A DNA stretch of 49,630 nt from Microthrixaceae bacterium (GTDB taxonomy: Bacteria > Actinomycetota > Acidimicrobiia > Acidimicrobiales > Microtrichaceae). A model generated the notes under the pieces. The model was not told the origin of the DNA and searched no databases. It was given only the letters and a program-made list of their open reading frames with translations. Position 1 is the stretch's first letter. The number at the start of each line of letters is the position of its first letter. Location: positions 1-49,630 of the forward strand of contig JAMLGJ010000025.1 in NCBI GenBank assembly GCA_023958095.1, given 5' to 3'. Positions 17,008 to 24,551 of this stretch are shown here, in pieces. The position numbers were made by a program, and so were the translations under genes.

Positions 17008-17763
17008 ATGAGCGAATCCACGTTGCGCGTGATCCAGAAGCTGCTCAGCCGGGCCGAGGCCACCGAGTTCGACTCCGAACGTGACTCCTGTCTCGCGAAG
17101 GTGGCGGAGCTGATGGCCCGCTACTCGATCGAGGAGGCGGTCGTGGCTGCGGCACGCAGCGCCCCCGGCGAGCGGGATGCACCTGTCGAACGGCTGCTCG
17201 TCGTACCCAGCCCCTATGCGGCGCGGAAGGTCTCGCTGTTCGGAGCGGTCGGGGCCGCCAACTCCTGCAGGGTGATCGATCTCGGCAGTGACGAGGAGGG
17301 CGTCCGACGGGTTGCCCTGATCGGCTTCGCCGGAGACGTGGAACGCAGTGAGGCACTCATCACGTCGTTGTTGGTGCAGCTGACCCGCTCGATGCTGGAT
17401 CCGCGCACCCGTGGCCGGGACCGTCCGGGCCGGGGTTCACCCGGTGCGACCGCCGCCTGGCGACGGAGTTTCATCTCGGGCTTCACATGGAGGATCCAGG
17501 AGCGCCTGGAGGTGGCCCGGCGGAGCGAGCGGCGCCGCCGGGCGGCGGACGATGGCGGTGACGGTCGGCCCTCGCTGGCGCTGGTGCTCGCGGAACGCGA
17601 TCGGGAGGTCGATGCCGAGGTCCGCCGACGCTACCCGTACCTGCGGTCACGCCGGATGGACGGTGGTTCCTCTGCACACGGACACCGAGCAGGCCTGCAG
17701 GCGGGTGCCACGGCGGACCTGGGCGCGCCTCGTGTGAAGGGCCGCCGCTCGCTGCCCGCATGA
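17008..17763 (+). CDS. DUF2786-domain protein
   Basis: This is a 251-residue protein. Residues ~5-42 (LRVIQKLLSRAEATEFDSERDSCLAKVAELMARYSI) match the DUF2786 pattern found in actinobacterial and phage-related proteins; its biochemical role is not established. The middle has a conserved-looking stretch (YAARKVSLFGAVGAANSCRVIDL, VALIGFAGDVERSEALITSLLVQL) and the C-terminus is Arg-rich. The stop/start context TAGCTT-N6-ATG would fit a leaderless start, but TAG is also the mscS stop codon. The next gene overlaps by four bases (ATGA), so the two products are probably made together, as seen for this gene pair in other actinobacteria as I recall. Confidence 0.8.
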   Translation: MSESTLRVIQKLLSRAEATEFDSERDSCLAKVAELMARYSIEEAVVAAARSAPGERDAPVERLLVVPSPYAARKVSLFGAVGAANSCRVIDLGSDEEGVRRVALIGFAGDVERSEALITSLLVQLTRSMLDPRTRGRDRPGRGSPGATAAWRRSFISGFTWRIQERLEVARRSERRRRAADDGGDGRPSLALVLAERDREVDAEVRRRYPYLRSRRMDGGSSAHGHRAGLQAGATADLGAPRVKGRRSLPA

Positions 17764-18254
17764 CCGCAGCGGGATCCTGCACCCATGCCCGCGACGACGC
17801 GGATGTCGTGGCCTGCGCCGAACGGCGTGCCTGCGTCCAGGTTCCGCTGCGCCGCTTCGCCCGCTTCACCGAGATCGAGCAGTACCTCGACCGGCTGCTC
17901 TCATCGGCCTGGTGGGGCGACACCTTCCCCGGTGCCCCACTGGAGGTGGTGCCGGAGCGTCGCTCCCACAACGCCACCTTCTCCGCAGCCGCGTGCCGGC
18001 CGGACGGCACCGGCGTCGTGTGGATCGTGGACGGCCACGGCTGGGGGCTCGAAACGGTGCTGCACGAACTCGCCCACCTCGCGGCCGGCACGGGCGCGGC
18101 GCATGGCAGCTACTTCGTGGAAGCCCTCGGAGAGCTGTGGCGCCACGAAGCGGGGGTGTTCGCCTGGGCCGCACTCGAATCGGCGTTCACGACCTGCGAC
18201 CACCGAGGCGCCTTGCGGCTCGGCGGGTCCCCTCGGCGACCGCGGCGCCCTTGA
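17760..18254 (+). CDS. Putative zinc metallohydrolase (TIGR04338-like)
   Basis: This 164-residue protein has a clear HELAH zinc motif (VLHELAHLAAG), followed 12-13 residues on by His in GAAHGSYFVEALGELW, which could supply the third ligand as in short gluzincin-like or SprT-like folds. Actinobacterial genes of this kind (TIGR04338, 'metallohydrolase') are typically paired with DUF2786 genes. The N-terminal region has FTEIEQYLDRLLSSAWW. No signal peptide is seen, so the protein is probably cytoplasmic. The last ~22 codons overlap the minus-strand DUF948 gene by 68 bases; the Pro/Arg-rich end (SPRRPRRP) may reflect readthrough into the neighbour. Substrate unknown. Confidence 0.75.
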   Translation: MTAAGSCTHARDDADVVACAERRACVQVPLRRFARFTEIEQYLDRLLSSAWWGDTFPGAPLEVVPERRSHNATFSAAACRPDGTGVVWIVDGHGWGLETVLHELAHLAAGTGAAHGSYFVEALGELWRHEAGVFAWAALESAFTTCDHRGALRLGGSPRRPRRP

Positions 18255-18558
18255 TCACCGGCGTGGTGAGCGCCCGGTAGGTGGCACCCGTGGCGCCCTC
18301 GACACGTCGGCCGATCCCGCTGGAGAGGTCGAGGAGGTGTTCCACCCTCTCGACCTCACCCGCGGCACGCTCCACCGAGGAGTTCAGGTCCTCGACGAGG
18401 GGTTCGGCGGCGTCGGCGAAGGCGGCCGCTGCAGCTTCCAGTTCGCGGGCCGCTGCGCGCAGCCGCGTGGCGGCGGCGAAGAAGGCCACACAGCCCCCGG
18501 CCAGCGCGATCGCACCGAGCACCGCTGCCACCACTGCGACGAGGTCCATCGCACTCAC
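18187..18558 (-). CDS. DUF948-like single-span membrane protein
   Basis: A 123-residue protein with an N-terminal transmembrane helix (LVAVVAAVLGAIALAGGCVAFFAAAT) and an Ala/Glu-rich helical segment (AARELEAAAAAFADAAEPLVEDLNSSVERAAGEVERVEHLL). This arrangement is typical of DUF948 proteins, and the location directly after rarA is conserved in actinobacteria. Function is unknown. The GTG start overlaps the rarA stop by four bases, and its 3' end overlaps the convergent metallohydrolase gene by 68 bases. Confidence 0.7.
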   Translation of the reverse strand: MSAMDLVAVVAAVLGAIALAGGCVAFFAAATRLRAAARELEAAAAAFADAAEPLVEDLNSSVERAAGEVERVEHLLDLSSGIGRRVEGATGATYRALTTPVIKGAAVAEGTRRAARRLGGRRS

Positions 18559-19922
18559 CGGTGGCCTCCCCCGCCGTCCCCGACCTCGGGAGGGTTCGCG
18601 GGAGCACCGCTGCGTGCCCCGGTGCGCCGCCGCCAGGCATCCACCAGGGCTGCCTCACGGCCGTGGGCTCCGGGACGGTAGTACGCCACGTCCCCAAGAG
18701 TATCGGGCAGGTAGTTCTGCTCGACCCATCCGGTGGGGTCGTCGTGGGGATAGGCGTAGCCGACTCCGTGTCCGAGCTGTCCGGCACTGCGGTAGTGGGC
18801 ATCGCGCAGGTGCGCCGGAACCTCCCCGACCGGACGTTCGCGCACGTCCGACAGCGCCCGCCCGAGGGCCTCGTAGGAAGTGTTCGACTTGGGTGCCAAC
18901 GCCAGGTGGACCGTGGCGTGTGCGAGGTTGATGCGTGCCTCCGGCAGTCCGACGAACTCCACCGCCCGGGCGGCGGCGTCGGCGACCATCAGCGCCGTGG
19001 GATCGGCCAGGCCGATGTCCTCCGAGGCGGCGATCACCAGCCGCCGGGCGACGAAGCGGGCGTCCTCACCCGCCTCCAGCATCCTGGCGAGCCAGTGCAG
19101 CGCCGCATCCGGATCCGAGCCCCTGATCGACTTGATGAACGCGGAGATCACGTCGTAGTGGTCATCGCGTCCATAGCGGATCGATGCGACCCCCACGGCG
19201 GCCTCGGCATCCTCGAGCAGTACCTCCGGGGTCCCACCGGTGCCGGAACGTTCCTCCCTCGAGCGAGCGAGGGCGATGGCCACCTCGAGGCTCGTGAGCA
19301 GGTGCCTGCCGTCACCGCCCGCGGTCGAGACCAGGTGCTCGAGTGCATCCTCCCGGGCGACCGCACCCTCGGCCTGCAGGCCCCGCAGGGCGAGGTCACC
19401 CAGGGCGGGCGCGTCCAGCGGCCGGAGGCGGAACAGCGTCGAACGGCTCATGAGGGGCGGGTTCACCTCGAATGCGGGGTTCTCGGTGGTCGCTCCGATG
19501 AGGACCACGAGTCCGGTCTCCACCGCGGGCAGGAGCGCGTCCTGTTGGGCCTTGTTGAAACGGTGGATCTCGTCGAGGAACAGGATCGTCCCCCTCCCCC
19601 GCTGGCCGAGCGCCTCCTCGGCCGCGGCGGTCACGGAGCGGATGTCCTTGACCGTGGCGGTCACCGCGGACAGGGCGACGAACTCCTTGGCAGAGGCCTG
19701 GGCCAACAACCGCGCCAGTGTGGTCTTGCCGGTGCCGGGTGGACCCCAGAGGATCACCGAGGACAGGCGGTCGGTGTCCACAAGGGCACGCAGCGGAGCC
19801 CCCTCGCCCAGGAGGTGGTCCTGTCCGAGCACGGAGTCCAGGTCCGCCGGCCGCAACCGGTCCGCCAGCGGTCCCCGTGCCTCGAGCCGCTCGCGCGCCG
19901 CCGCGGTGAACAAGTCCTCCAT
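18555..19922 (-). CDS. rarA: Replication-associated recombination protein A (RarA/MgsA AAA+ ATPase)
   Basis: The 455-residue protein is a clamp-loader-like ATPase that acts at stalled replication forks. It has LADRLRPADLDSVLGQDHLLG, Walker A GPPGTGKTTLARLL, Walker B LFLDEIHRFNKAQQDALLPAVE, sensor 1 LIGATTENPAFEVNPPLMSR, and the C-terminal tetramerisation region with SFI-like SAFIKSIRGSDPDAALHWLARML and the conserved IALAARMGHxP-like HYRSAGQLGHGVGYAYPHD. The ATG is preceded, six bases upstream, by TAGTTT without a Shine-Dalgarno. Confidence 0.95.
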   Translation of the reverse strand: MEDLFTAAARERLEARGPLADRLRPADLDSVLGQDHLLGEGAPLRALVDTDRLSSVILWGPPGTGKTTLARLLAQASAKEFVALSAVTATVKDIRSVTAAAEEALGQRGRGTILFLDEIHRFNKAQQDALLPAVETGLVVLIGATTENPAFEVNPPLMSRSTLFRLRPLDAPALGDLALRGLQAEGAVAREDALEHLVSTAGGDGRHLLTSLEVAIALARSREERSGTGGTPEVLLEDAEAAVGVASIRYGRDDHYDVISAFIKSIRGSDPDAALHWLARMLEAGEDARFVARRLVIAASEDIGLADPTALMVADAAARAVEFVGLPEARINLAHATVHLALAPKSNTSYEALGRALSDVRERPVGEVPAHLRDAHYRSAGQLGHGVGYAYPHDDPTGWVEQNYLPDTLGDVAYYRPGAHGREAALVDAWRRRTGARSGAPANPPEVGDGGGGHR

Positions 19923-19928
19923 CGCGGC

Positions 19929-19934
19929 AAACTA
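19929..19934 (-). promoter_or_regulatory. Putative -10 element (TAGTTT) for a leaderless rarA transcript
   Basis: TAGTTT within GCGCGGTAGTTT lies exactly 6 nt before the rarA ATG and no Shine-Dalgarno is present, so rarA probably has its own leaderless promoter rather than relying on aspS. Confidence 0.55.
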
Positions 19935-19954
19935 CCGCGCCGCTCCGGCCGGGT

Positions 19955-19974
19955 CGGCGCCACGGCCGGCGCCG
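19955..19974 (-). terminator. Candidate terminator after aspS
   Basis: A seven-base-pair GC stem (CGGCGCC, loop of six, GGCGCCG) lies a few bases past the aspS stop codon and before the rarA promoter element. No U-tract is present. Confidence 0.4.
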
Positions 19975-19980
19975 GGCCCC

Positions 19981-21762
19981 TCAGGTGCCCCGGGGCAGCA
20001 GTCTCAGTCCGAGTTCCGCCAGGTGCTCGGCGTCCACCGGGGAGGGGGCCGAGGTGAGGGGGTCACCCCCGGACTGGGTCTTCGGGTAGGCGATCACCTC
20101 GCGGATGTTGTCCTCCCCCACCAGGAGGGCGACCAGTCGGTCGAGGCCGAAGGCGAATCCGGCGTGCGGGGGTGCTCCGTAGCGGAAGGCCTCCAGCAGG
20201 AAACCGAACTTGGCCTCGGCCTCCGCCTCGGAGATCCCGAGCAGGTCGAAGATCTGCTGCTGCAGCTCCGGCCGGTGGATCCTGACGCTGCCGGAGCCGA
20301 GTTCCCACCCGTTCAGCACGAGGTCGTAGGCCTGGGAGCGCACGCCGAGCAGCTCCGTGGGCCCACCGCTGAGCATGTCGGTGTCCTCGGGATGGGGCAT
20401 CGTGAAGGGGTGGTGGGCCGGCACCGGACGACCGGTTGCCTCGTCGACGTCCTCGAACAGCGGGAAGTCCAGCACCCACAGGAAGCGCAGGCCCCCCTCG
20501 TGCACCGGTGGCCTGCCCAGCTCGAGACGCAGCAGGCCGAGCACGTGGCAGACCCGGTGCCAACGGTCCGCAACCAGGTAGCAGACGTCCCCGACCTCGA
20601 CCCCGAGCGTCTCGATGACTCCGGCGAGCTCCTCGGGTGAGAGGAACTTCGCCACCGGCGAGTTCAGCGTCACCTCCCCGTCGGGTCCTTCCTCGGCACG
20701 CATCCAGACCAGTCCCTTGGCGCCCCAGCGCTTCGCCTTCTCGGTCAGGTCGTCGAGACGGTTGCGACTGGTCGCCTCCGATGCTCCCTTGTGGCAGATC
20801 CCCTTGACCGCGTCGGCCTTGAAGGCGTTGAAGCCGGTCTCGGCGAACACCTCGCTCAGGTCCTCGAGTTCCATTCCGAAGCGCACGTCGGGCTTGTCGG
20901 ATCCGAAGCGGTTCATGGCGTCGTGCCAGGTCATGTGCGGGATCTCGCCGACACCCTCCCCCGTGACTGCCTCGACGGCCGCGCCCACAGCCCGGGACAC
21001 CGCCTCGAGCACATCGGACTGGGAGGCGAAGCTCATCTCGAGGTCGAGCTGGCTGAACTCGAACTGGCGGTCGGCGCGCAGGTCCTCGTCACGCATGCAG
21101 CGTGCAATCTGGTAGTAGCGGTCCACGCCACCGACCATGCAGAGCTGCTTGAACAGCTGTGGGCTCTGCGGCAGCGCGTAGAACTCCCCCGGATGGAGCC
21201 TGCTCGGCACCACGAAGTCACGGGCACCCTCGGGGGTGGACGCGATGAGCATCGGGGTCTCCACCTCGACGAAGCCCTGGGCGTCCATTGCCGAGCGGAT
21301 GGCGGACGATATGCGTGCCCGGCTGCGCAGGTTCGACTGCATCTCGGCGCGCCTCAGATCCAGGTAGCGGTGCCTCAGGCGGATCGTCTCGTCGACCTCG
21401 GCCGCGCGTTCGTCGAGGGGGAACGGTGGGGGTTCGGCCGCCGAGAGGATCTCGACCTCGCAGTCGGTGAGTTCCACCTGGCCGGTTCCCAACCTGTCGT
21501 TGACCGTCCCCTCCGGACGCTGGGAGACCACGCCGGTCACGGCGAGCACGTACTCGCTGCGAACGTCCACGCTGCCGTCCACGACGCACTGCAGGAGCCC
21601 CGTGTGGTCCCTCAGGTCGACGAAGGCGAGGTGTTCGCCGTGTTCCCGGCGGCGTGCCACCCAACCGCACACCGTCACGGTGGTTCCGATGTCCGCCGGG
21701 CGCGGCTCTCCGCACATGTGCGTGCGCATGTCGGTGCTCGAACTACTGGTGGGGCTGTTCAC
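19981..21762 (-). CDS. aspS: Aspartate-tRNA ligase (bacterial type)
   Basis: This 593-residue class II synthetase has the bacterial layout: an N-terminal OB anticodon-binding domain (VTVCGWVARRREHGEHLAFVDLRDHTG), motif 2 in the RCMRDEDLRADRQFEF region, an inserted GAD domain (about residues 300-420), and motif 3 GAPPHAGFAFGLDRLVALL. The GTG start has a GGAGA site nine bases upstream. Actinobacteria with GatCAB often use a non-discriminating AspRS; the sequence alone does not settle this. It lies 81 bases downstream of hisS, as in many bacteria. Confidence 0.96.
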   Translation of the reverse strand: MNSPTSSSSTDMRTHMCGEPRPADIGTTVTVCGWVARRREHGEHLAFVDLRDHTGLLQCVVDGSVDVRSEYVLAVTGVVSQRPEGTVNDRLGTGQVELTDCEVEILSAAEPPPFPLDERAAEVDETIRLRHRYLDLRRAEMQSNLRSRARISSAIRSAMDAQGFVEVETPMLIASTPEGARDFVVPSRLHPGEFYALPQSPQLFKQLCMVGGVDRYYQIARCMRDEDLRADRQFEFSQLDLEMSFASQSDVLEAVSRAVGAAVEAVTGEGVGEIPHMTWHDAMNRFGSDKPDVRFGMELEDLSEVFAETGFNAFKADAVKGICHKGASEATSRNRLDDLTEKAKRWGAKGLVWMRAEEGPDGEVTLNSPVAKFLSPEELAGVIETLGVEVGDVCYLVADRWHRVCHVLGLLRLELGRPPVHEGGLRFLWVLDFPLFEDVDEATGRPVPAHHPFTMPHPEDTDMLSGGPTELLGVRSQAYDLVLNGWELGSGSVRIHRPELQQQIFDLLGISEAEAEAKFGFLLEAFRYGAPPHAGFAFGLDRLVALLVGEDNIREVIAYPKTQSGGDPLTSAPSPVDAEHLAELGLRLLPRGT

Positions 21763-21820
21763 TTCGCGATGTCTCCGTCGTTCTGCTGGGTCGAGATGGT
21801 TCGCTCGAGGATGGGTTCGT

Positions 21821-21840
21821 GACCGGCCAGCGGCCCGGTC
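21821..21840 (-). terminator. Candidate hairpin after hisS
   Basis: GACCGG and CCGGTC are separated by eight bases and end three bases past the hisS stop codon. The stem is short and lacks a U-tract, so it may only attenuate readthrough into aspS. Confidence 0.35.
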
Positions 21841-21843
21841 CGG

Positions 21844-23127
21844 TCATCTGCGCTGCTGCAGGTGCGCGACCAGGTCCTGGCGGCGGACACGCTCCTGGAC
21901 CGATTCGCCTGCGGTGTCACTGTGGCCCCGGAGGACCCGCACGGTCACCTCACCGGCCGCGAGTTCGTCCTCTCCCACGATCACCGCGTGCCCGGCCCCG
22001 CTCCGATCCGCGGCCTTCATCTGGGACTTCATGGAGCCCGGGTCGAAACGGCGATCCGCGGAGATCCCCGCGGCCCGCAGCTCGTGGGTGATGTCGCGTG
22101 CTGCGGCTCCACCGGTGAGGTCCACCACGAAGGCGTCCAGGTGTGCCTCCGGTGCCTCGAAGACCGACTCGGCGTCCGCTGCGAGCAACATCCTGTCCAC
22201 ACCGAGCGCGAAACCGATGCCGTCGGTGGGCTTGCCCCCCATCGACTCGGCCAGGCCGTCGTAGCGTCCACCACCACCGATCGCGTTCTGGGCCGCGTCG
22301 AGTGCCATTGCGGCGAACTCGAAGGTCGTGCGCCTGTAGTAGTCGAGGCCGCGCACGAGTCGTTCGTCGATCGTGTAGGGGATGCCGAGGGCCTCGAGCC
22401 CCTCCTTGACCCGCGCGAAGTGCTGCGAGGCGGCGGGCGAGAGGAACTCCGCGATGGTCGGGGCGGTCGCGACGGCGGCGCGGTCCTCGGGCCGTCTCGA
22501 GTCGAGGACGCGCAGCGGGTTGCGCTCGAGGGTCGTGCGGGCCGCCTCCGACAGGGAGTCCCGGTGCGCGCCGAGGTGCCCACGGACCGCCTCGGTGTAC
22601 CGGGCTCGGTCGTCGTGCTCGCCCAGGGTGTTCAACAGCAGCTGGACCTCGGTGAGCCCGATGTCCTCGAAGAACCTCCACGCGAGCGCGATCACCTCCA
22701 CGTCCAGGTCCGCGTCGTCGCTGCCGATCGCCTCGATCCCGACCTGGTCGAAGCTGCGGTAGCGGCCCTTCTGCGGCCGCTCGTGGCGGAAGTTGGAACC
22801 CGTGTAGAAGACCTTCCACGGGGTCAGCGGGCGGTGCTGCACGAATGCCCGCACCACACCCGCCGTGAGTTCGGGCCGCAGCGCCACCCTCGTGCCGTCA
22901 CGGTCGGTGAACTCGTACATCTCCTTGGTCACCACGTCGGTCGCCTCACCCACCCGCAGGAACACCCTCAGGTCCTCGAGCAACGGCGGAACGACCTCGC
23001 GGTAGCCCGCTGCGGATGCAGTACCCACGAAGCGGTCGACCAGCTCGCGCCTCCGGGCCGACTCGGGCCAGAGCACGTCGCGCATGCCCGTGAGGCTCTG
23101 GAGTCGCTCGGCAGGTCGGTCGGCCAC
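21844..23127 (-). CDS. hisS: Histidine-tRNA ligase
   Basis: Taken from GTG 23127 the enzyme is 427 residues, close to the normal HisRS length. It has the N-terminal LQSLTGMRDVLWPES, motif 2 in FYTGSNFRHERPQKGRYRSFDQVGIEAIG, the two HisRS signatures (LVRGLDYYRRTTFEF and GGGRYDGL), motif 3 GIGFALGVDRML, and a C-terminal anticodon-binding domain. A longer in-frame start at 23163 exists, but a TAGCGT element eight bases before GTG 23127 and the absence of a Shine-Dalgarno favour the shorter, leaderless start. Confidence 0.93.
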   Translation of the reverse strand: MADRPAERLQSLTGMRDVLWPESARRRELVDRFVGTASAAGYREVVPPLLEDLRVFLRVGEATDVVTKEMYEFTDRDGTRVALRPELTAGVVRAFVQHRPLTPWKVFYTGSNFRHERPQKGRYRSFDQVGIEAIGSDDADLDVEVIALAWRFFEDIGLTEVQLLLNTLGEHDDRARYTEAVRGHLGAHRDSLSEAARTTLERNPLRVLDSRRPEDRAAVATAPTIAEFLSPAASQHFARVKEGLEALGIPYTIDERLVRGLDYYRRTTFEFAAMALDAAQNAIGGGGRYDGLAESMGGKPTDGIGFALGVDRMLLAADAESVFEAPEAHLDAFVVDLTGGAAARDITHELRAAGISADRRFDPGSMKSQMKAADRSGAGHAVIVGEDELAAGEVTVRVLRGHSDTAGESVQERVRRQDLVAHLQQRR

Positions 23128-23135
23128 GGCGGCCA

Positions 23136-23141
23136 ACGCTA
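23136..23141 (-). promoter_or_regulatory. Putative -10 element (TAGCGT) for hisS
   Basis: TAGCGT within GCGCGGTAGCGT lies 8 nt before GTG 23127 with no ribosome site between. It shares the GCGCGGTAG context with the rarA element. Confidence 0.5.
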
Positions 23142-23152
23142 CCGCGCACGAA

Positions 23153-23174
23153 CCCCCGGGCATTACCCGAGGGG
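23153..23174 (-). terminator. Terminator hairpin between the acyltransferase-like gene and hisS
   Basis: CCCCCGGG and CCCGAGGGG form an eight-pair stem with one bulged A and a five-base loop (CATTA). It lies about 20 bases past the stop of the upstream gene and just before the hisS promoter element. Confidence 0.55.
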
Positions 23175-23192
23175 CCGCGGCGGACGAGGCGC

Positions 23193-24437
23193 CTACTGGC
23201 GCCGCAGGGAGTCCGCGAGAGCCCTCACCTGGGTGAGCAGGTCGTCCTCGTGCCAGTGGTAGACGGTCGGTACCCCGGTGGCTTCCTGGTGCGCGTGGGC
23301 GATCCAGTCCATGACGCGATGGCAGTCGTCGGGTTCGTGCAGCTTCGTCATCTCACCCAGCTCGCAACACGGACGTGCAGGATCGAGTGAGATCGCGACC
23401 GGCAACACGTAGTCACACGACGACATCAACTTGATGGTTCCGTCGTAGAGCGGCTGCAGGTGCAGCGTGGACTCCTCGGGTGGTTCCTCGTCGCGCCGCT
23501 TCAACCAGCTCTTGCGGGCCTTCTTCATCAGGCCCGCGGCCAGTGAGAGGTCCTGGGACCCGCTCGCTGCCATCGCCAGCAGCTGGCCACCCTTGGCCAT
23601 CTGCAGGTCGAGTTCGTGGCGCACGACCAGGTTGTTGGCCCTCGCGACCTCGGCGTCCAGCTTGGCGCGCCGGCGGCTGGCCGTCTGGGGGATCGACAGG
23701 AAGGTGCGTCCGCCGATCTGCAGCACCTGCAGTGCCGGGACCCCGAGCGCGGCCTGGGTGGCCACCATGCGTGACACCAGCACGTTGCTGCGATCCGCCA
23801 GGTCGTCGAGCTCGACCCGCTCCTCGAGCACGCCGAAGGTGCGGTCCTCCGAGCACACCGAGAGCAGCAGGGCTCCCATGACGAGTGCGATGTCGATGAT
23901 CTGTCCGTGGTTGGTCACCAGCGCGACGTTCTGGTTCTCGTTGAACAGCAGGTTGCGCAGGCTGTTGAACAGGTGGTCGTAGCGGGGATCGGCGAACGGC
24001 TCCGCGAGTATCCGGTCGAAGTCCGGAAAGGCGGCATGGCTGTACAGGTCGACGGTCTCGAGACCACTGGGCTCCGGCTCCACCTTCACGCAGCTCGGGT
24101 CGTGGAAGCTGAACGCCGGGTTGTACTCGAGCGTGGTCAGGATGTCGCTGTGGTCGCTGCGCACGAGCGACAGCAACGACTTGTAGGTCGCCTCCGGGTC
24201 GGCCTCGGCCAGGCGCTCGCGGGCGGCCACGAGGGGATCCTGCGTGGAGGGTTCGCCACGCTTTCGCTCCGCTGTCTGCTTGTCGGAGCGCTTGTCGCTG
24301 CCCTGCCGCGTCGATCGTTCCACCACGACCTCCTCGGCACCCCCGGGCTCCGCTGCGGGCATCTCGTCCTCGCCCACGATCCTGAGGTGGGGCTGCTTGG
24401 CGTCGTCGTGCTCGGTCGGTTCGGTTCCATGTGCCAT
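23193..24437 (-). CDS. Uncharacterised protein with glycerol-phosphate-acyltransferase-like motif
   Basis: I do not recognise an assigned family. From ATG 24437 it is 414 residues (ATG 24446 is an alternative, but a TAGCCT element sits only two bases before it). The first ~65 residues are charged and probably disordered. The core reads NENQNVALVTNHGQIIDIALVMGALL, in which His and Asp (about residues 177 and 182) fit the H-x4-D catalytic pattern of GPAT/AGPAT enzymes. Further on, AASGSQDLS and VLPVAISLD occupy places like acyltransferase motifs III and IV, though neither is a clean match. There is no membrane helix of normal hydrophobicity. The gene stands alone between hisS and the PKD lipoprotein. 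Confidence 0.55.
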   Translation of the reverse strand: MAHGTEPTEHDDAKQPHLRIVGEDEMPAAEPGGAEEVVVERSTRQGSDKRSDKQTAERKRGEPSTQDPLVAARERLAEADPEATYKSLLSLVRSDHSDILTTLEYNPAFSFHDPSCVKVEPEPSGLETVDLYSHAAFPDFDRILAEPFADPRYDHLFNSLRNLLFNENQNVALVTNHGQIIDIALVMGALLLSVCSEDRTFGVLEERVELDDLADRSNVLVSRMVATQAALGVPALQVLQIGGRTFLSIPQTASRRRAKLDAEVARANNLVVRHELDLQMAKGGQLLAMAASGSQDLSLAAGLMKKARKSWLKRRDEEPPEESTLHLQPLYDGTIKLMSSCDYVLPVAISLDPARPCCELGEMTKLHEPDDCHRVMDWIAHAHQEATGVPTVYHWHEDDLLTQVRALADSLRRQ

Positions 24438-24482
24438 GGTGCCCATGGAGGCTACCGGAACACCGCCGGCGCGACACGCACG

Positions 24483-24517
24483 ACGAGGCCCCGTGCAACG
24501 GGTGCACGGGGCCTCGT
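24483..24517 (-). terminator. Strong 15-bp hairpin terminator after the PKD lipoprotein gene
   Basis: A perfect 15-base-pair inverted repeat (arms 24483-24497 and 24503-24517, loop of five) lies 34 bases beyond the stop of the PKD gene. There is no U-tract. It is the longest perfect hairpin I found in the window and separates the PKD gene from the next unit. Confidence 0.75.
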
Positions 24518-24551
24518 GGCGTTCGTCGTGTTGCGAACCGAGCGTCGCGGC

